Below, piece after piece: positions 24,038 through 36,100 of a stretch of 64,000 bases of DNA. How positions within the stretch are numbered: position 1 is the first letter of the stretch; every line of letters begins with the position of its first letter. The position numbers and the translations under genes are program-made. The DNA comes from Polytrichum commune (taxonomy: Eukaryota; Streptophyta; Polytrichopsida; Polytrichales; Polytrichaceae). The stretch covers positions 13,332,001-13,396,000 of the forward strand of contig OX485806.1 of the NCBI GenBank assembly GCA_950295325.1, written 5' to 3'. The notes beneath the pieces are model-generated. The model searched no databases and had not been told where the DNA came from. It worked only from the letters and a program-made list of their open reading frames with translations.

Positions 24038-24565
24038 GGGCAGGTTTAGACTTGGAGTCAAGGCTCAAAAATGGGTTGGGGTGAAAGAAATCCACTCCTC
24101 TCATTGGTAGAGAGGCTGGGACTCGCATCTTCAAGTTTACACCATGAATTGGGGCCAATTAACAAATAATTTATTTTATTCATCATGACAATGGCCTCAA
24201 GCCTTGGAAAAGAGAGCTCCCAACCTTGTGGACTTTTTCCCTCTAGTCGAGGCCATTGTTAGAGCTTTTATTTGCTTGTAGTAGTTTATTCTTTGAGTAT
24301 TGAATAGGAGGGGAGAAATTCTAAATTTATTATACTTTAATCATTATCCATAGAATAGTTCATGAGTACGTTGGAACCTCTCATAACCCTCTCATAATTG
24401 CAGCCTCCAAATGGCCCCAACCCCACCTAAATAGGTTTACACATGAAAGCAATGAATGAAGTTATGTTACTTTCTTATTAATGGCCTTGGGGGCCGATTT
24501 GCATGCCACATGGGACATATTGGCCTTCGTTCACAATGGCCTTGGCCCCAAGTCTAAACAGGCCC
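24038..24565. mobile_element. Tourist-like MITE, 528 bp, TTA duplication
   Basis: Left end GGGCAGGTTTAGACTTGG and right end (reverse complement) GGGCCTGTTTAGACTTGG, with the similarity running on into GxCAAGGC. TTA flanks both sides (24035-24037 and 24566-24568). GGGCCTGTTTxG termini with a TWA duplication are diagnostic of PIF/Harbinger MITEs. No ORF. It could have been mobilised by a PIF transposase such as the relic at 5263-6593, but the ends of that element are not visible for comparison. Confidence 0.85.
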
Positions 24566-24569
24566 TTAC

Positions 24570-26290
24570 TTTTGAACACTGATGGTAAGCACCAAGCATG
24601 GGTGACAAAGGGTCTCGATTATCTACATATTAGAAGTGTTTTGCCAAGGAAAGTTAGGTAAGATTTCTCAAAGGGATTCCTGCCTACATTATTTAATTCT
24701 ATCTAGTGTGGGCTTCACTATTTCGAAGCTTTTGCAATAATCTAGTTATGTCAACTTAATGTGGTACACACTATAATAAATTGCCACATTATAATGCAAC
24801 ATTCACAAATTAATGTAGTGTGCAAAACATTACATTTGAAAATTTAATGTGGGTTGGAGCTTGCAAGCATACACTTAAACTCTAAAAAAGTTTAAAATAC
24901 ACTATTCATGCTAAGCATTGGCAGCCTCAAGGCATGACAAATCATCTGTAAACAAATTGTTTATTTTGAGACCACATTGATTTTCACTAATGAGTTCATT
25001 GAGTTCACATTCGTTGAGTCACATTCATGAGTTCAATTTTTACTAACAAAAATTCAATAGGTTGTTTGGACATTATAGAACATAAATAACCTTGCTTGGT
25101 AAAATATTACATTCTTGTTGAATAATTATAGCATTGCGTAACTCCAAACAATATTGCGCAATAATTGGGATGATTAGTGATGACCATTTGCTAAGGGTGA
25201 TGACCATGTGCAAGGAGTGGTGGTCAAACAATGGGGCAAAAGCCCACTCAATGACTCATTGACAACAATTATTTTATGAAACCACTTCATTTCACAAAAA
25301 AACTCCCATTAAGTGGACTACCCTAATATGAAGGCACATTATTTAGGAGCCCCACACGAGGTAGAAGAACAAACGTAGCTAGGACGAGACACCCGCCTCT
25401 TGGAATTGGACCTTGTCACTACTACCAAGGTAAAGGTATCCAATAAAAACCTCACCGTTTGTAGCATTATGATTGATTAATCTCAAGTGGGTCCCATTTA
25501 CACTATTTGGAGCTTTTGGTGTTGATTTTGGGGTCCCGTTGTCTTGAAAAAACAACTCTACAAGCTATAGTATAATGTATTGTGTTTTCGCTTGGGTAAT
25601 AGGGGTGTGTGTCTAGCCTTGGTTGTCCTTACTCCCACCATCCTAGTATGGTTTCGAACATTTTACATGTATTCTACCAAAAAATTTACCTACTATTGCG
25701 CACACTATGCAAGGCATGTATTGAAGAATTATTTCCATGAGACTCGTAGTGAGTATGGGCAAGCATAAGGGCCACTTCACATGCAAGCCATGAGCCGTGA
25801 CCATGAAATTATGAGAGCCCAAAAGAAGTGTCCAAAGGGTGTCCAAAGACGCTTCCAAAATCATGTAGTGTGGTCAAGAGCCCTCAAGTGTAGTGTGAAG
25901 TCATATGTGATTGGACCCTCAGCCAAATGCTATTTCAATCAAATTTCTATTCATGCAGGGTCCTCATACATGATGAAGTATAATATATCAATGGTTCTGA
26001 GATTTCAGAGTGATGTGGCCTCCTGGGTTTGTGTCAGGCCAACCTCCAAGAGGTGGTTTTTGAATACAATCAAAGTAACCATGAAACATGATCCATTTGA
26101 TGCCATGTAAGAATCCATGTAGACTTTACATTCATCTTGCATTCACGTACTCCATTGGTCCCTCAAGCGTAGTGTGAAGCGAACTTGGACCGGCTCCACC
26201 TTTTCCACCAAAGCGAGTGCTCAAAGTGTATTGGTTACGGGCCTTCAGTCTCGTGTGTGAAATCACCCTAAGGGCATTGTTTGTATGTAT
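24570..26290. other. Intergenic DNA with dispersed-repeat fragments
   Basis: No convincing gene. It includes a short copy of repeat W at 25766-25812 ('gggccacttcacatgcaag...gtgaccatgaaatt') and two copies of 'ccctcaagYgtagtgtgaag' (about 25889 and 26160). The 109-codon ORF at 25781-26110 overlaps these repeats and has no family features. Confidence 0.5.
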
Positions 26291-26764
26291 AATCTATCAT
26301 TTAACTTAAGACACATTTGTGATGCCACTCAAAAGCAACCACTTTCATGCGGGCTCCATACATATGGTAGATGGGACGCCTTAAACGGTTACTTTCTCTA
26401 GCTAGCCAACTTCTCCTAGGATATGAAGCATTCAACATAGTTGAATCACCCATTCATGATTGGGATCCTATCATGAATTTATAGGTGCCATAATTTCGAT
26501 AAGATTGGGACTGCTTTTGGTAATTTCTTTTCATGGGTGGTTAAAATAAAGTTTTGTTTATCACAATTTCTAAGGGTTAGTTTTCATATAGGATACTCAC
26601 CCGTTAGATTATGGATAATAATGGCTAGGAGGTGTTCACATGTATATAAGCACAAACCGCCAATCAATTGCATTATTAATTTTCTAGAGCCCATCCTAAT
26701 TTTCATAATGAGAATTAATGTGGCTCACAATAATTTTCATCCCACATTAATTTAGACCTAATTA

Positions 26765-27048
26765 CATTCAATCCACTTTTATTAGTTTGAATGTGTATAA
26801 ATACTTGTGGAAATAGAAGGAATCAACTAAAATATTATAAAATAAGCATACTCAAATTAAAAACACTAAATTTTGTTCCATTTTAGAATGACAAAGTCCC
26901 TCATAATGGTAAGTCACAAAAATCATAACCTCAGTGCTAATGAGGGTTTTGTAATATTTTTGACTTCCAAGTTAATTACATGCTTTATTGACGGTTTCAC
27001 TTCAAAAGTGGAATCCCAATCAATTGCTTATTTTCTCAATGAAAGTGA

Positions 27049-27085
<37 letters not shown>

Positions 27086-27250
27086 AAAGATTTTGGACCT
27101 TGAAGATAAAGTGCACTCAATATGGGTTATATGGACAAGCAACCTTCAAGAATACAAGGGCATTTTTAAAAAAAAAAAATTTCTTTATTAACCCGTAGTC
27201 GGGCGGAGTGGGCAATAGTTCTCGGTCAGGATTCGACACTTTTGAATTTT
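26765..27250 (-). repeat. Dispersed repeat X, copy D (inverted)
   Basis: Reverse-oriented copy sharing 'gaatgtgtataaatacttgtgg', 'atcaactaaaatattataaaat', 'agaatgacaaagtc', 'ttccaagttaattacatgct' and 'gcactcaatatggg' with copy C. The TA run of the family is expanded here to (AC)n(AT)n at 27049-27083. The GC-rich end is diverged. Confidence 0.7.
27049..27083. repeat. (AC)n(AT)n microsatellite within repeat X
   Basis: About twelve AC units followed by about five AT units, at the site where other copies of repeat X have a short TA run. Confidence 0.9.
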
Positions 27251-27381
27251 TTTTTTGGCGGGGGGTGCCCGGAGACGCCAGATTGTGGATTCGTAGGGCT
27301 AGCGTCCACCGTTTCAAGACTGGCTTACCTTTAACTTAATTTGGGACATATCTGTGATGCCACTCCAAACTAATTAAAGCA

Positions 27382-27912
27382 TACCCTCTGGACTATTTGG
27401 ATTGAACGCAACGACAAGGTCTTCAACAATGAGCAGTGGCATGAAACTAAGGTTAAACACCGCATTTGGGATGAACTTATTGTCTACGCCAAAGTGGCTT
27501 GGAACCGGGTGATCAAGCAAATCAAAATTAGTAGTTTTTCCGCGGTGGTGATGCTTAAAGGCTTTGATAGGACTTGGGGTGCTAGGAATATTTTGTGTAG
27601 AAGACGTAATTTTTTACATATTGAGTGGAATTGGAAAGGTAAAGGAGGTGGGTAGGTAGTAGTTCCCTTTTGGTGGTTTGGGGGTTGTCCTTGGCCGGTG
27701 GGGTGGGGGTGGTCCTTGGCTTGGTGGCTCCGGGGGTTGTCCTTGGTGGGGTTGCTTGTGTCTTCTCTTTACTTGGCGGTGTTTTGCGTCCGAGGGGCCC
27801 CGCCTCCCCTCTTGATGGGCGCGTTTTTTCCTTTGGTTTCAATTCACTTGGCGTTGGCCCGGTTGGCCTTCTGTCTCACCAAAAATAAAATAAAATAAAA
27901 TAAAAATAAAAA
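27382..27912 (+). mobile_element. 5'-truncated LINE (plant L1-type) with A-rich tail
   Basis: A short 3' piece of a non-LTR retrotransposon. It holds the last 90 codons of ORF2 (27383-27655), a G/T-rich 3' untranslated region, and the tail (AAAAT)n/(AAAAAT)n at about 27881-27915. It is bounded by TAAAGCA on both sides (27375-27381 and about 27913-27919). A paralogous site at 26310-26360 carries the same flanks without the insertion ('gatgccactcaaaagcaaccactttcatgc'), which is a natural empty site. Target-primed reverse transcription explains the truncation and the tail. Confidence 0.85.
27383..27655 (+). pseudogene. C-terminal fragment of LINE reverse-transcriptase polyprotein (ORF2)
   Basis: The frame reads TLWTIWIERNDKVFNNE, then a Trp/Lys-rich stretch (HRIWDELIVYAKVAW) and ends WNWKGKGGG before TAG at 27653-27655. 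'LW.IW.ERN...F' followed by repeated W/K residues is the well-known C-terminal signature of plant L1-type ORF2 proteins, downstream of the reverse transcriptase and the zinc-binding region. Endonuclease, reverse transcriptase and RNase H parts are missing by 5' truncation, so it is inert. Confidence 0.8.
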
Positions 27913-27919
27913 TAAAGCA

Positions 27920-30828
27920 GCCACTTTCATGCCAGCTCCGTATATAGTAACTTAAAGACCACATGGGTTCGCAAAGAACTGAATTTGTTAAGTTTAGAGT
28001 CAGGCCCATCACCCTATTTTGTCCCTACCTATTTCTTGTGTTGGTTTCGTTATATAAGTTACCATTTAAGAAATAATCATGACGACCATGATCTCACATA
28101 ACATTATTAAGCCATGTGGCTCAGTTCCAAGACCATGGAATATATATGTCAAGAATATTCCGTGGGCCATTCAAACAAACTATGAATATTCTTTTACTAT
28201 TTATATATTCATGTTCAACTTGGAACTTTGGGTGGAATTGTACGTACTCCCCCACTATGTGCATGAATTATTGTGAATCCCAATGTTGTTCCTTGAAATC
28301 ATTATTCATAGCAACATCATCATTGAAAACACTGAAATTATTTATAATATTCTTACTATTCAAACTGGCTCTATTCATTATTTGCACCGGCGTTAATATC
28401 TTCTTATTTTAAAGTTTTCTTCCTATGAAGGTAAGATAATGGAGGTCCATGTCGGATGCTAAATATAGAATGGAACACAACCATACAACTGAATAATACT
28501 ATGCAAGTCATCAGTCACATGTATCATGACGATATTATGTATACGGACTTTTGAGATTTAATGATTTGTATATTACGGGAGCCATCCATATAACAACTGC
28601 CAAGTACCTAGAAGTAAAAAAAAGTGACAGTTCGTACAAGCGTTTCTACATCAACAAAAATTCTACTCAATTTATATATATATTCTTCCGGGGGGGTTCG
28701 CCTGCAATTTTTTACTATCTACAGTGCCACCTTTAGATAACAAGCACATTGAAATGATGCTATGTTTTATTTTTATTTTTTAAATTGTTCTTTAATTATG
28801 GTGAACCTTGCAGTGGTTGGCAATTTTGATTTTTTGTTTTGTTAAAAATGTTATCATATTAAGAGAGTGATTAGACTGTTGAGTATGAGTTTTTTTCTTT
28901 TTCCCCAACAAACTGTGTCAACATCCCATATCACAACATTGTTCAACGTTCAACTTTCATTTTGTGGGCCTTTAAGCATATAAATGTGAGATGCTTAAAA
29001 AGCTACACATAGAGACTCAATTTCAGACTAAGGTCCCAACATCCCACCGTTATATTTAGAAGACCCATGTCGCTAAGTAATGTTATGATTCTAGCCAAAT
29101 GGCAAGTGGCAAAACTTAATTGAATCGATTTATTTTGGAAACCATATTATTTTTATGGAGTAAGTTTCTTCTAAATATGTTTGGTTAGGATGGCAATGCT
29201 CTATATGCTACCCATATACAAGAACAATAACTTTTATACAACTCTATTTCTCAAAATATCAACCCCGAACAAGGTCTCCAATACTTATTTTATAATTCAT
29301 GTATGATTTGAGCTACCTTTCACATATAATGTTGGTGGTAGTGGGCTCAAATTGCCCTCAAGCATTAGGAATGGATCATTCATATTATTTGTTGCCGTTG
29401 GTCCCAAGAACTATCTCTAATATAGACATGGAAGGTGCACCAATCTTATGGCTCCCACGATGTTCCCTTGGGGAGGTCACTCCCTCTTTAATTAATGCAT
29501 ACACGTGCGCTCATGATTTAATTATCGGGGGGTTATTTACCTTGCTGGAAAATATTATAAGGTATAATGTTTTTCAAAATAAAGGTGAATATTTTTATTT
29601 TAATGCGCCCTATCAATAATTATTATTTAGGGGGGGGGGGGAATCATTTTAAAATACCCTATTTTACTTCTACTGCATTTTTTTCCTTCCCGGCACGTGG
29701 GTAGAGACCATTAACTTCACATTGTATACGATGGTTCAGTAATGTTCAAGCCAGCCAACCTGCGAAGTCATCCATCCAAGTTTTTCTACAAAAAATTACC
29801 TCTTTTCATCCACTAGCACAGACCCTATTGTAACGTACTTCATTAAACTGTTCGTTAACAATAAACAAACATTTTTTGACAAAAGGCTCACCTTCCAACT
29901 TGGAGACACACACAAAACATAACACGTGTTCTCTTTTCCCTGAGCCTTGTCTGTACATAGTATCCATAAGATACTTCTAGAAGATTCAAGTCTTTCTATA
30001 CGTAGATTGAAGTCTCCTTAACTATTTGTGTATGTCACTTTCACTTTGCTTTACATGAATAAGAGTCATCCAACTCCTCGCCCCTCGACTTCCCATCCAT
30101 CCACGCTTCTTAGTCTTGGACATTCATCCTTGCAGTTTATTTCCATCCTCAACAATACATTTCCAAATTAGTCCATTACACCTACCCTAGACATGCTACC
30201 CCTAGTAAAAATTTCCACGTTATTTTACATGTAATGACTAGATAAAAGAGACCATTATATGTGATGGTATTTTACATGTAAGCATGTTTCATTATTTAAA
30301 ACCCCTATATTATATGTACGTTTTTGGGCAAAATTTATCTACAATGAATATATTAGACCTTATTTTTAATTGCATGTTGTTTCTTTGATTTTCTCCAGTG
30401 ATCTCCCCGAGGATGTTCCTCAAAGGAAACGATCAAACTTGGGAACAAAATCTAGTGAGACTAGAAAAAGAGAAAGAACTCTTTGTACATGTGTTATTTC
30501 ACATGACCTAACACATGAGAAGTAGACTATTATAGATAATTAAACTATAATAGATGATGAAACTTCCTCCAAAACTCACGATTTTTCCTTGTTCTTCACG
30601 AGAGGCTCTACCTGACCTCTCAAGGATAACTCTATTACTGTGATTATTCATTATTGCCAACTTTACAATCTTTGTCACTATTTTGGTTTTAATTTTTTGT
30701 AATATCATATCAATGAAGTTATATTATCCTAGTTCAATTTACTTTTGAAAAACTGTATCATAAAAATTGATTGCACAAAAACAATTTTGTAAGTTGGACA
30801 ACATCAATGGATATAATAAGTAGCACGT
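27920..30828. other. No gene seen; AT-rich intergenic DNA
   Basis: ORFs of 60-106 codons occur (for example 28116-28412 and 29299-29619) but none has a motif, a splice context or a conserved repeat. A G-run lies at 29630-29641. Confidence 0.5.
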
Positions 30829-31078
30829 AAGCTTACACTTCACACACAAGACGAATGGCCCATGTCTATTGCATTTTTAAATTCCTCATTGGTCGAAAAG
30901 GCCAAGATTGTTCAAGGTCCCTTCACACTAGAAGTGAAGACGATAGGCTCCCAAAAAACATATCATGGATGGAAGTCTTTGTGGATTTCTACATGGCACA
31001 CTCTAAACAATGTTTCATGGTCTGCTAGAATTTGCGTCACAACCACCTCCAAGAGATAGGCATGACGCAAATTCCAAC
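30829..31078 (+). repeat. Dispersed repeat W, copy 1
   Basis: Begins 'cacttcacacacaag' and ends near 'gcatgacgcaaattcc'. It aligns in order with 42893-43105 (cattgcaat..., 'ggtcgaaaaggc', 'tgcacactag', 'atgaatgg/atggatgg', 'tgacgcaaatt'). Shorter copies of the leading edge occur at 22079-22131, 25766-25812 and, reversed, 45075-45117. Noncoding, class unresolved. Confidence 0.65.
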
Positions 31079-31798
31079 AAGAAAATGGTAGAACCACGAG
31101 GCTCTATCCTTTCTTATGGAAGATTATAATTATAGGTGTACATTATATTTTTTGCCAGGTCAAATCGCGAACAACTATAGTTACAAAAGGCAACTAGTTA
31201 ACTAGTAGTTGAATCGGTTGGTGAGTCGTCCAAGATATGCAAGCTTTCACCATCCACGTTAAATGTATTGAACCAACAAAAATAGCAAGATCATGTAATG
31301 TCCAAGTGTGAACGCAAAGTGATTAGGAAATTTGCTCTTGAAACATAGAAGTTGATGCATAGTCTTTGTCCTACAAACAAAGCCAACAAACTAGATCAAC
31401 AATATGACCTTTGGACGAGAATAACCAAATGGAAAACCGCCAAGTGCAAACGGTTTGTTTATTTATTTTTTGATTGATGCGGCCTAGCATAGCCACCTTC
31501 ATAAATTGCACTTTTGTGGCCTTTAATTTGTTGGCTTGCCTCACGCCAAGCCGTTTTTCTGTCTCTTGGTGCCTCAAAGTCCGCATGGACCTTGACCTTG
31601 AATATCTAGGACACTGGTAGATGTTCCACTTTCACCACTGCTCCATCTTTCTTCCTGGTCCACAGGCTTTTGGCTTATCAAGTCTTTGACATTCTAGAAG
31701 TCCCTCTCGCCCAAGTTCAAAATACTTTTAGTGTATGGGCCCCACATCGGCCTCGAAGTGGCCAATGAATGGGGAGGACCGATCACTACACTAAATAG

Positions 31799-32109
31799 GA
31801 TATGTAGTGTTTGATACACTAAATACGAACGCATACACTAAATAGCTATAACCCTATGAATGTAAGTAACATTGTATGTAGACTCAAACACTAAATATCA
31901 ACTATGGTTATATGTGGAAGTTACATGTTTGAATTTAGTGTTAGTAAGGATATGGGATTAAAAAAAAACGATGATAAAAAGAGAATTACAACATATCTTC
32001 TAGCAAATCTTCTAACATTAATTATCAAAAGAATTAAAAGTTGATGTTGACATAAGGTAAGGTGGTAAAAACATTACATATAATCAAACACTAAATATTC
32101 TATTTAGTG
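31799..32109. mobile_element. TA-flanked MITE, 311 bp, CACTAAATA family
   Basis: The left end CACTAAATAGGATATGTAG and the right end (reverse complement) CACTAAATAGAATATTTAG match with few differences and continue into TGTTTGAT. Both sides carry TA (31797-31798, 32110-32111), so a mariner/Stowaway-type origin is likely. The word CACTAAATA is also repeated inside, near each end. A second member of the family is at 41991-42230. Confidence 0.75.
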
Positions 32110-32149
32110 TAGTTACAGATGAACCAATGGAGTTTGAGGAAAAATCGGT

Positions 32150-32327
32150 TGTCGTTAAAGACAATAAGTAAATTTACCAATCATTTTAGAGGATGTACCT
32201 TGAATCAATAAGAAAAATCGAAGGATGTCAACATGTGAGTGGTTGGATCTCGGCCAATTATGTCCCAAAATGTCCCCGGACACTAGAAGTGCATACATGT
32301 CCATAGGCTTGGTACCAAACATCTACT
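32150..32327 (+). repeat. Dispersed repeat Z, copy 1
   Basis: Contains 'aaatttaccaatcattttagagg', 'gaaggatgtcaacatgtgagtgg', 'tctcggccaattatg' and 'ccccggacac...taccaaacat'. It matches 52750-52915, 57098-57287 and, within a hAT element, 57658-57748. Noncoding. Confidence 0.7.
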
Positions 32328-33159
32328 AAGCACATTGGTAACTGTACCACTTTCACCAATCACAGCACTACAAGTATCACGTCACGCGGCCACTGAAATT
32401 TGCTCCACATTTGCAGTGGGTGGACACCATGGCCACTGGGGTGATCTACACAACACTGGAGTGGGTTGGACCCAGTCGCAATGGACCGTCCAAATTCCTA
32501 AACAAATTCGGAGCACACAACAAAAATGTTGAAACATTTGTCCAATAATCAAACTAATGTACTTACGGCACATAAGTTATCGCAAACTTGTATACTTTGT
32601 TGAACATGGTCTGGGCTGAAAACTGGGCAAAAAATTTGTGTGAATGGAAGTCTCTATTGTCGTAGTGAATATAAATTTGTCTGCATACATCCATAATATA
32701 CAGCTATTGAACTTTGTGAATATGGACATTACTTAAAAAATGTAACTGCCTTTGCAAGTGTATATTGCAAGGATCATCGTTCGACACCTTTACTGTTTTG
32801 CCAGTATGAGATAGAGTTCAGCTATCCAAAATCATGAGTGGTCTGCGATTGGAAAAAAATTCACATGAGTTCTGATACAGCCAATTCAGTGGCAACTCGA
32901 AACAAGGATGCATAAGACGAGATTAAATCCATGCCCATGTTCGCAAATTCAGTGATCTTAAAATCCAAGTATGGCAAAATTGCTCCTGAGAGGAGTTTCT
33001 TCCATTAGATGAACTCAAGTAGATGAATATCATTGCCGTAAATCATGGCATAATTACAAAAATTCTACTCCTGCTCTCAAAATGTGCAATGCCCTCTTCC
33101 TAACTTGATATTCGCGTTGCTACACCTTCATGAAAACGTCTAATTGTGAACCGCCATGT

Positions 33160-36100
33160 CTATGCTGTGTGGGGAGCATGTGCCACTAAATATTGGATTG
33201 GCCAGTACACTTTCCAGCTCACACTCTCTGCAAGTGTCTCCACCGATGTGTACCTCCCAACAGTGTCTGGGTGCAGCAACGGTGCATTTGGATGTACTAC
33301 ATAGGTAATGGTCACCACTTGGGCACCAAAAGGGACGCTCAATGCGTGTTGGGAGTTCGAGCGGCCATGGATGCCTGCCCTACCGGATCCAACCACAGCG
33401 TTGCCATACTCGGGATGTAATAGATCAACCAACGACCCATACGCCATGGGCACCTGCACAACCACCCAACAATCTCATGGTAAGGGTTCCTCTCATTGAT
33501 AACAGTTTTCATGTCCGTGCTACCATCTTAAAAATGAAATAGACACCCACCGGCATCAGAATGTGGGCACCGACGCCTCGTACTCCGACCCGCTTTTTTG
33601 GTCCAGGGGTTCATGTTCCACCAGGTCCGCGAAGAAAGCGACGCCAAGCTTCGTCTCCCTTCTGCACAACGACAGGATAACATTCCGTCAAATCCTTTTC
33701 ATATGCCCAGGAACACACAATGGCTAATGATGTAGGGCGTCTACTTATCTTCCTAAGCTAAGTAAGTTAACACACCTCTTGTGCTCGTGAGACATTGCCA
33801 TCCTGTCGCGACGTGCTGCCTCCTGCTACCAGTGATGGAGGCCGATCTGCAGGTACGTGGAACACACCCGAGGGTCTCATCCGTTTGGGATTACCCTGGT
33901 CTTTCACTACGGGGGATTTTGCTATGTGCGGGACCTGTGTCCCCAAACACACAACATCTATGTCATCGGTGGCCGCGTCAAAATCCAGGCCAGGCTCCAT
34001 GCTACAAGTCATGCCTTGCAAATCCCCACAACGCGACCCAGGCGCTCGTGTGTCCACACCTTGCGAATTAAACAACTGCACACCCAACCTGCCTTTCAAC
34101 TTCCCCTTGTTTAGAACCTCAAGACTAGATGGACGTGGGGTTTGGGCGCCACTTGGCCCCCCTGCACTTGAAAAAAGCCTCTCCAGCCTCGTGGGAGTTA
34201 TCTTTCGCAACGCCGGAATCCGTGCCATTGCACACTCAGCCAGGAAAGACGTCTTCGGGGGTGTGATCTCTATTGGTGGAGTTGCCTCAGCGCTCCTTAC
34301 GTTTTTTACCTCCAGAGAGGATATTTGTTCTTCCAGTTCAGTAATCTTATTCCAGATCTTTGTGTTCTCGTCAACGAGTTCTTGTCTCCAAAAGGAGAAC
34401 AACCCTTGCGGGGTGCAATTCAAGCATGATTTGTCACATATCATCGGCTCCTGCACCCACATTTCATTTGAACGAGATGGATCAGACCACATACCGCCTC
34501 CCTCTAGATGAGCACAATTAAAGGGGAAAACATACATTGTAAATTGACAAAGGTAGCTTACACAACAACCACTGGAGATACTCACAACATACTCCTTCTG
34601 TCGATGATCCCAAGGTTGACCCGTTTTTGTGTTGACGTCAGGGAGTTGTGAGTCAGGGACAACATTTTTTGATGGCTCCCCATCGCCAAAATCCTCCTTC
34701 TCGGGGTTTTTTTGGATATCCTCTCCCTGCATCAGGCATCAATCAAGACCACCACATCAATCACTATAATTCTGTGCATATCGTTTTTTACTGTGCATCG
34801 ACTTGTTCACAAGGCGAGGACTCAAAATATTACCAGCTCATGCATGCGGGACATGTTTGACACTGTCCCGTTGCTGGAAACAGATTGCACACACGACCGC
34901 GCATATGACATCCTTGCTGAAACCTCCATGCCCTCTGCCGACTTCCAAAACCGGACACATGATTTCCATACATGGTCAGGACAAGATCTTGGTTTTGACC
35001 CGTCCTTGTAACCACTTTGTCTCCAAGTTCGGCACCACCTTGACTGTGTCTCAACTATATGGGTTTGCAGGTATTTTCTCACAACTCCATCTTGAAGAGG
35101 GAATGGCTCATATCTAAAGGCCTTGTTTGCTATCCTATTTTCGATCGCCTCTATTATTTTCTGGCTATGCAATCCGAACTCGCGTTGGCTATAATCCAGG
35201 TACGAGTAAGCGTAAGATCTAATGGCTGCATGCCATTTCTCGCGTAACTCAATCACAAGCCCAGAGGCGTTCGTTTTCAATGTCACTACGAGCGGGACTC
35301 CACTGGCCACACTGTCCCTGACTTGCCGACGGTAATTGGCATTTGCCCTTCGATTGTCCGCGCGACGTTGTGATGCAGGGCGAGATAGTTCGATAACATG
35401 TGAATCAACTAGGAGGTCATTGGACTGTACCTGCGGAGATGGATCACGGCCGTCTACCTCATCCTTTCTAGGCGCGGCATCCACCAAGCTTCGACGAGGG
35501 TGTGTAATCTTTGCAGGAATACTTCGATGCGGAGATCTGCTGCCATGAACAGCCAAGGCGTGCGGGGATGACTTCGATGAGCCCCCATAACCAGCACTCT
35601 TTGTGGTCGGCCGCTGAGAAGGATGTACCAACTTTGCATACACTCCCTAGACACACAATGAAGAGTATTGACAATGAGGCAACGTTCCAATGACAAAAAT
35701 TCAAGAGCTGCGAAGTTACTCATTGACGCAATGACAAAATACTCACTGTCCGTGGTTTCGGCACATTTGCATTGGTCTCTGGGCGGCTAACAGGCGCTGT
35801 GGTTGCTGATGCTACATCAGCTCTCCGTGTAGCGCGGCTACGCTGCGGTGATGGTTCAACACATTGCCGAGTTAGAGTCGGCGAAACATGGTGACTGTTT
35901 GGTGAGTGGTCTGGGGACTCCTCCGTTGTTGTGTCGTTCACATCAGGTCTGTATTCATCGCTGTCATCGAAACGATCTCTAGCATCATCGTAATTTTCTT
36001 CAATATACAGTTGTGGGGCCATGTGTGCTAATCTGGCACTTCGCCTACGCGGCACCTGGCTTCTGGAGGACAAGCTGGGAACTCTGATCTCAAACTCTCC

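Noticed and set aside
25781-26110. 109-codon ORF
   Set aside because: It overlaps the edge of repeat W and duplicated 'ccctcaagYgtagtgtgaag' words; no family resemblance.
27670-27898. Overlapping ORFs in a G/T-rich stretch
   Set aside because: This is the 3' untranslated region of the LINE; the ORFs are low-complexity Gly/Val/Leu products of simple sequence.
33795-34511. 238-codon plus-strand ORF in the CACTA element
   Set aside because: It lies opposite the coiled-coil exon of the accessory gene. The minus frame has the coiled coil, splice sites and family features.
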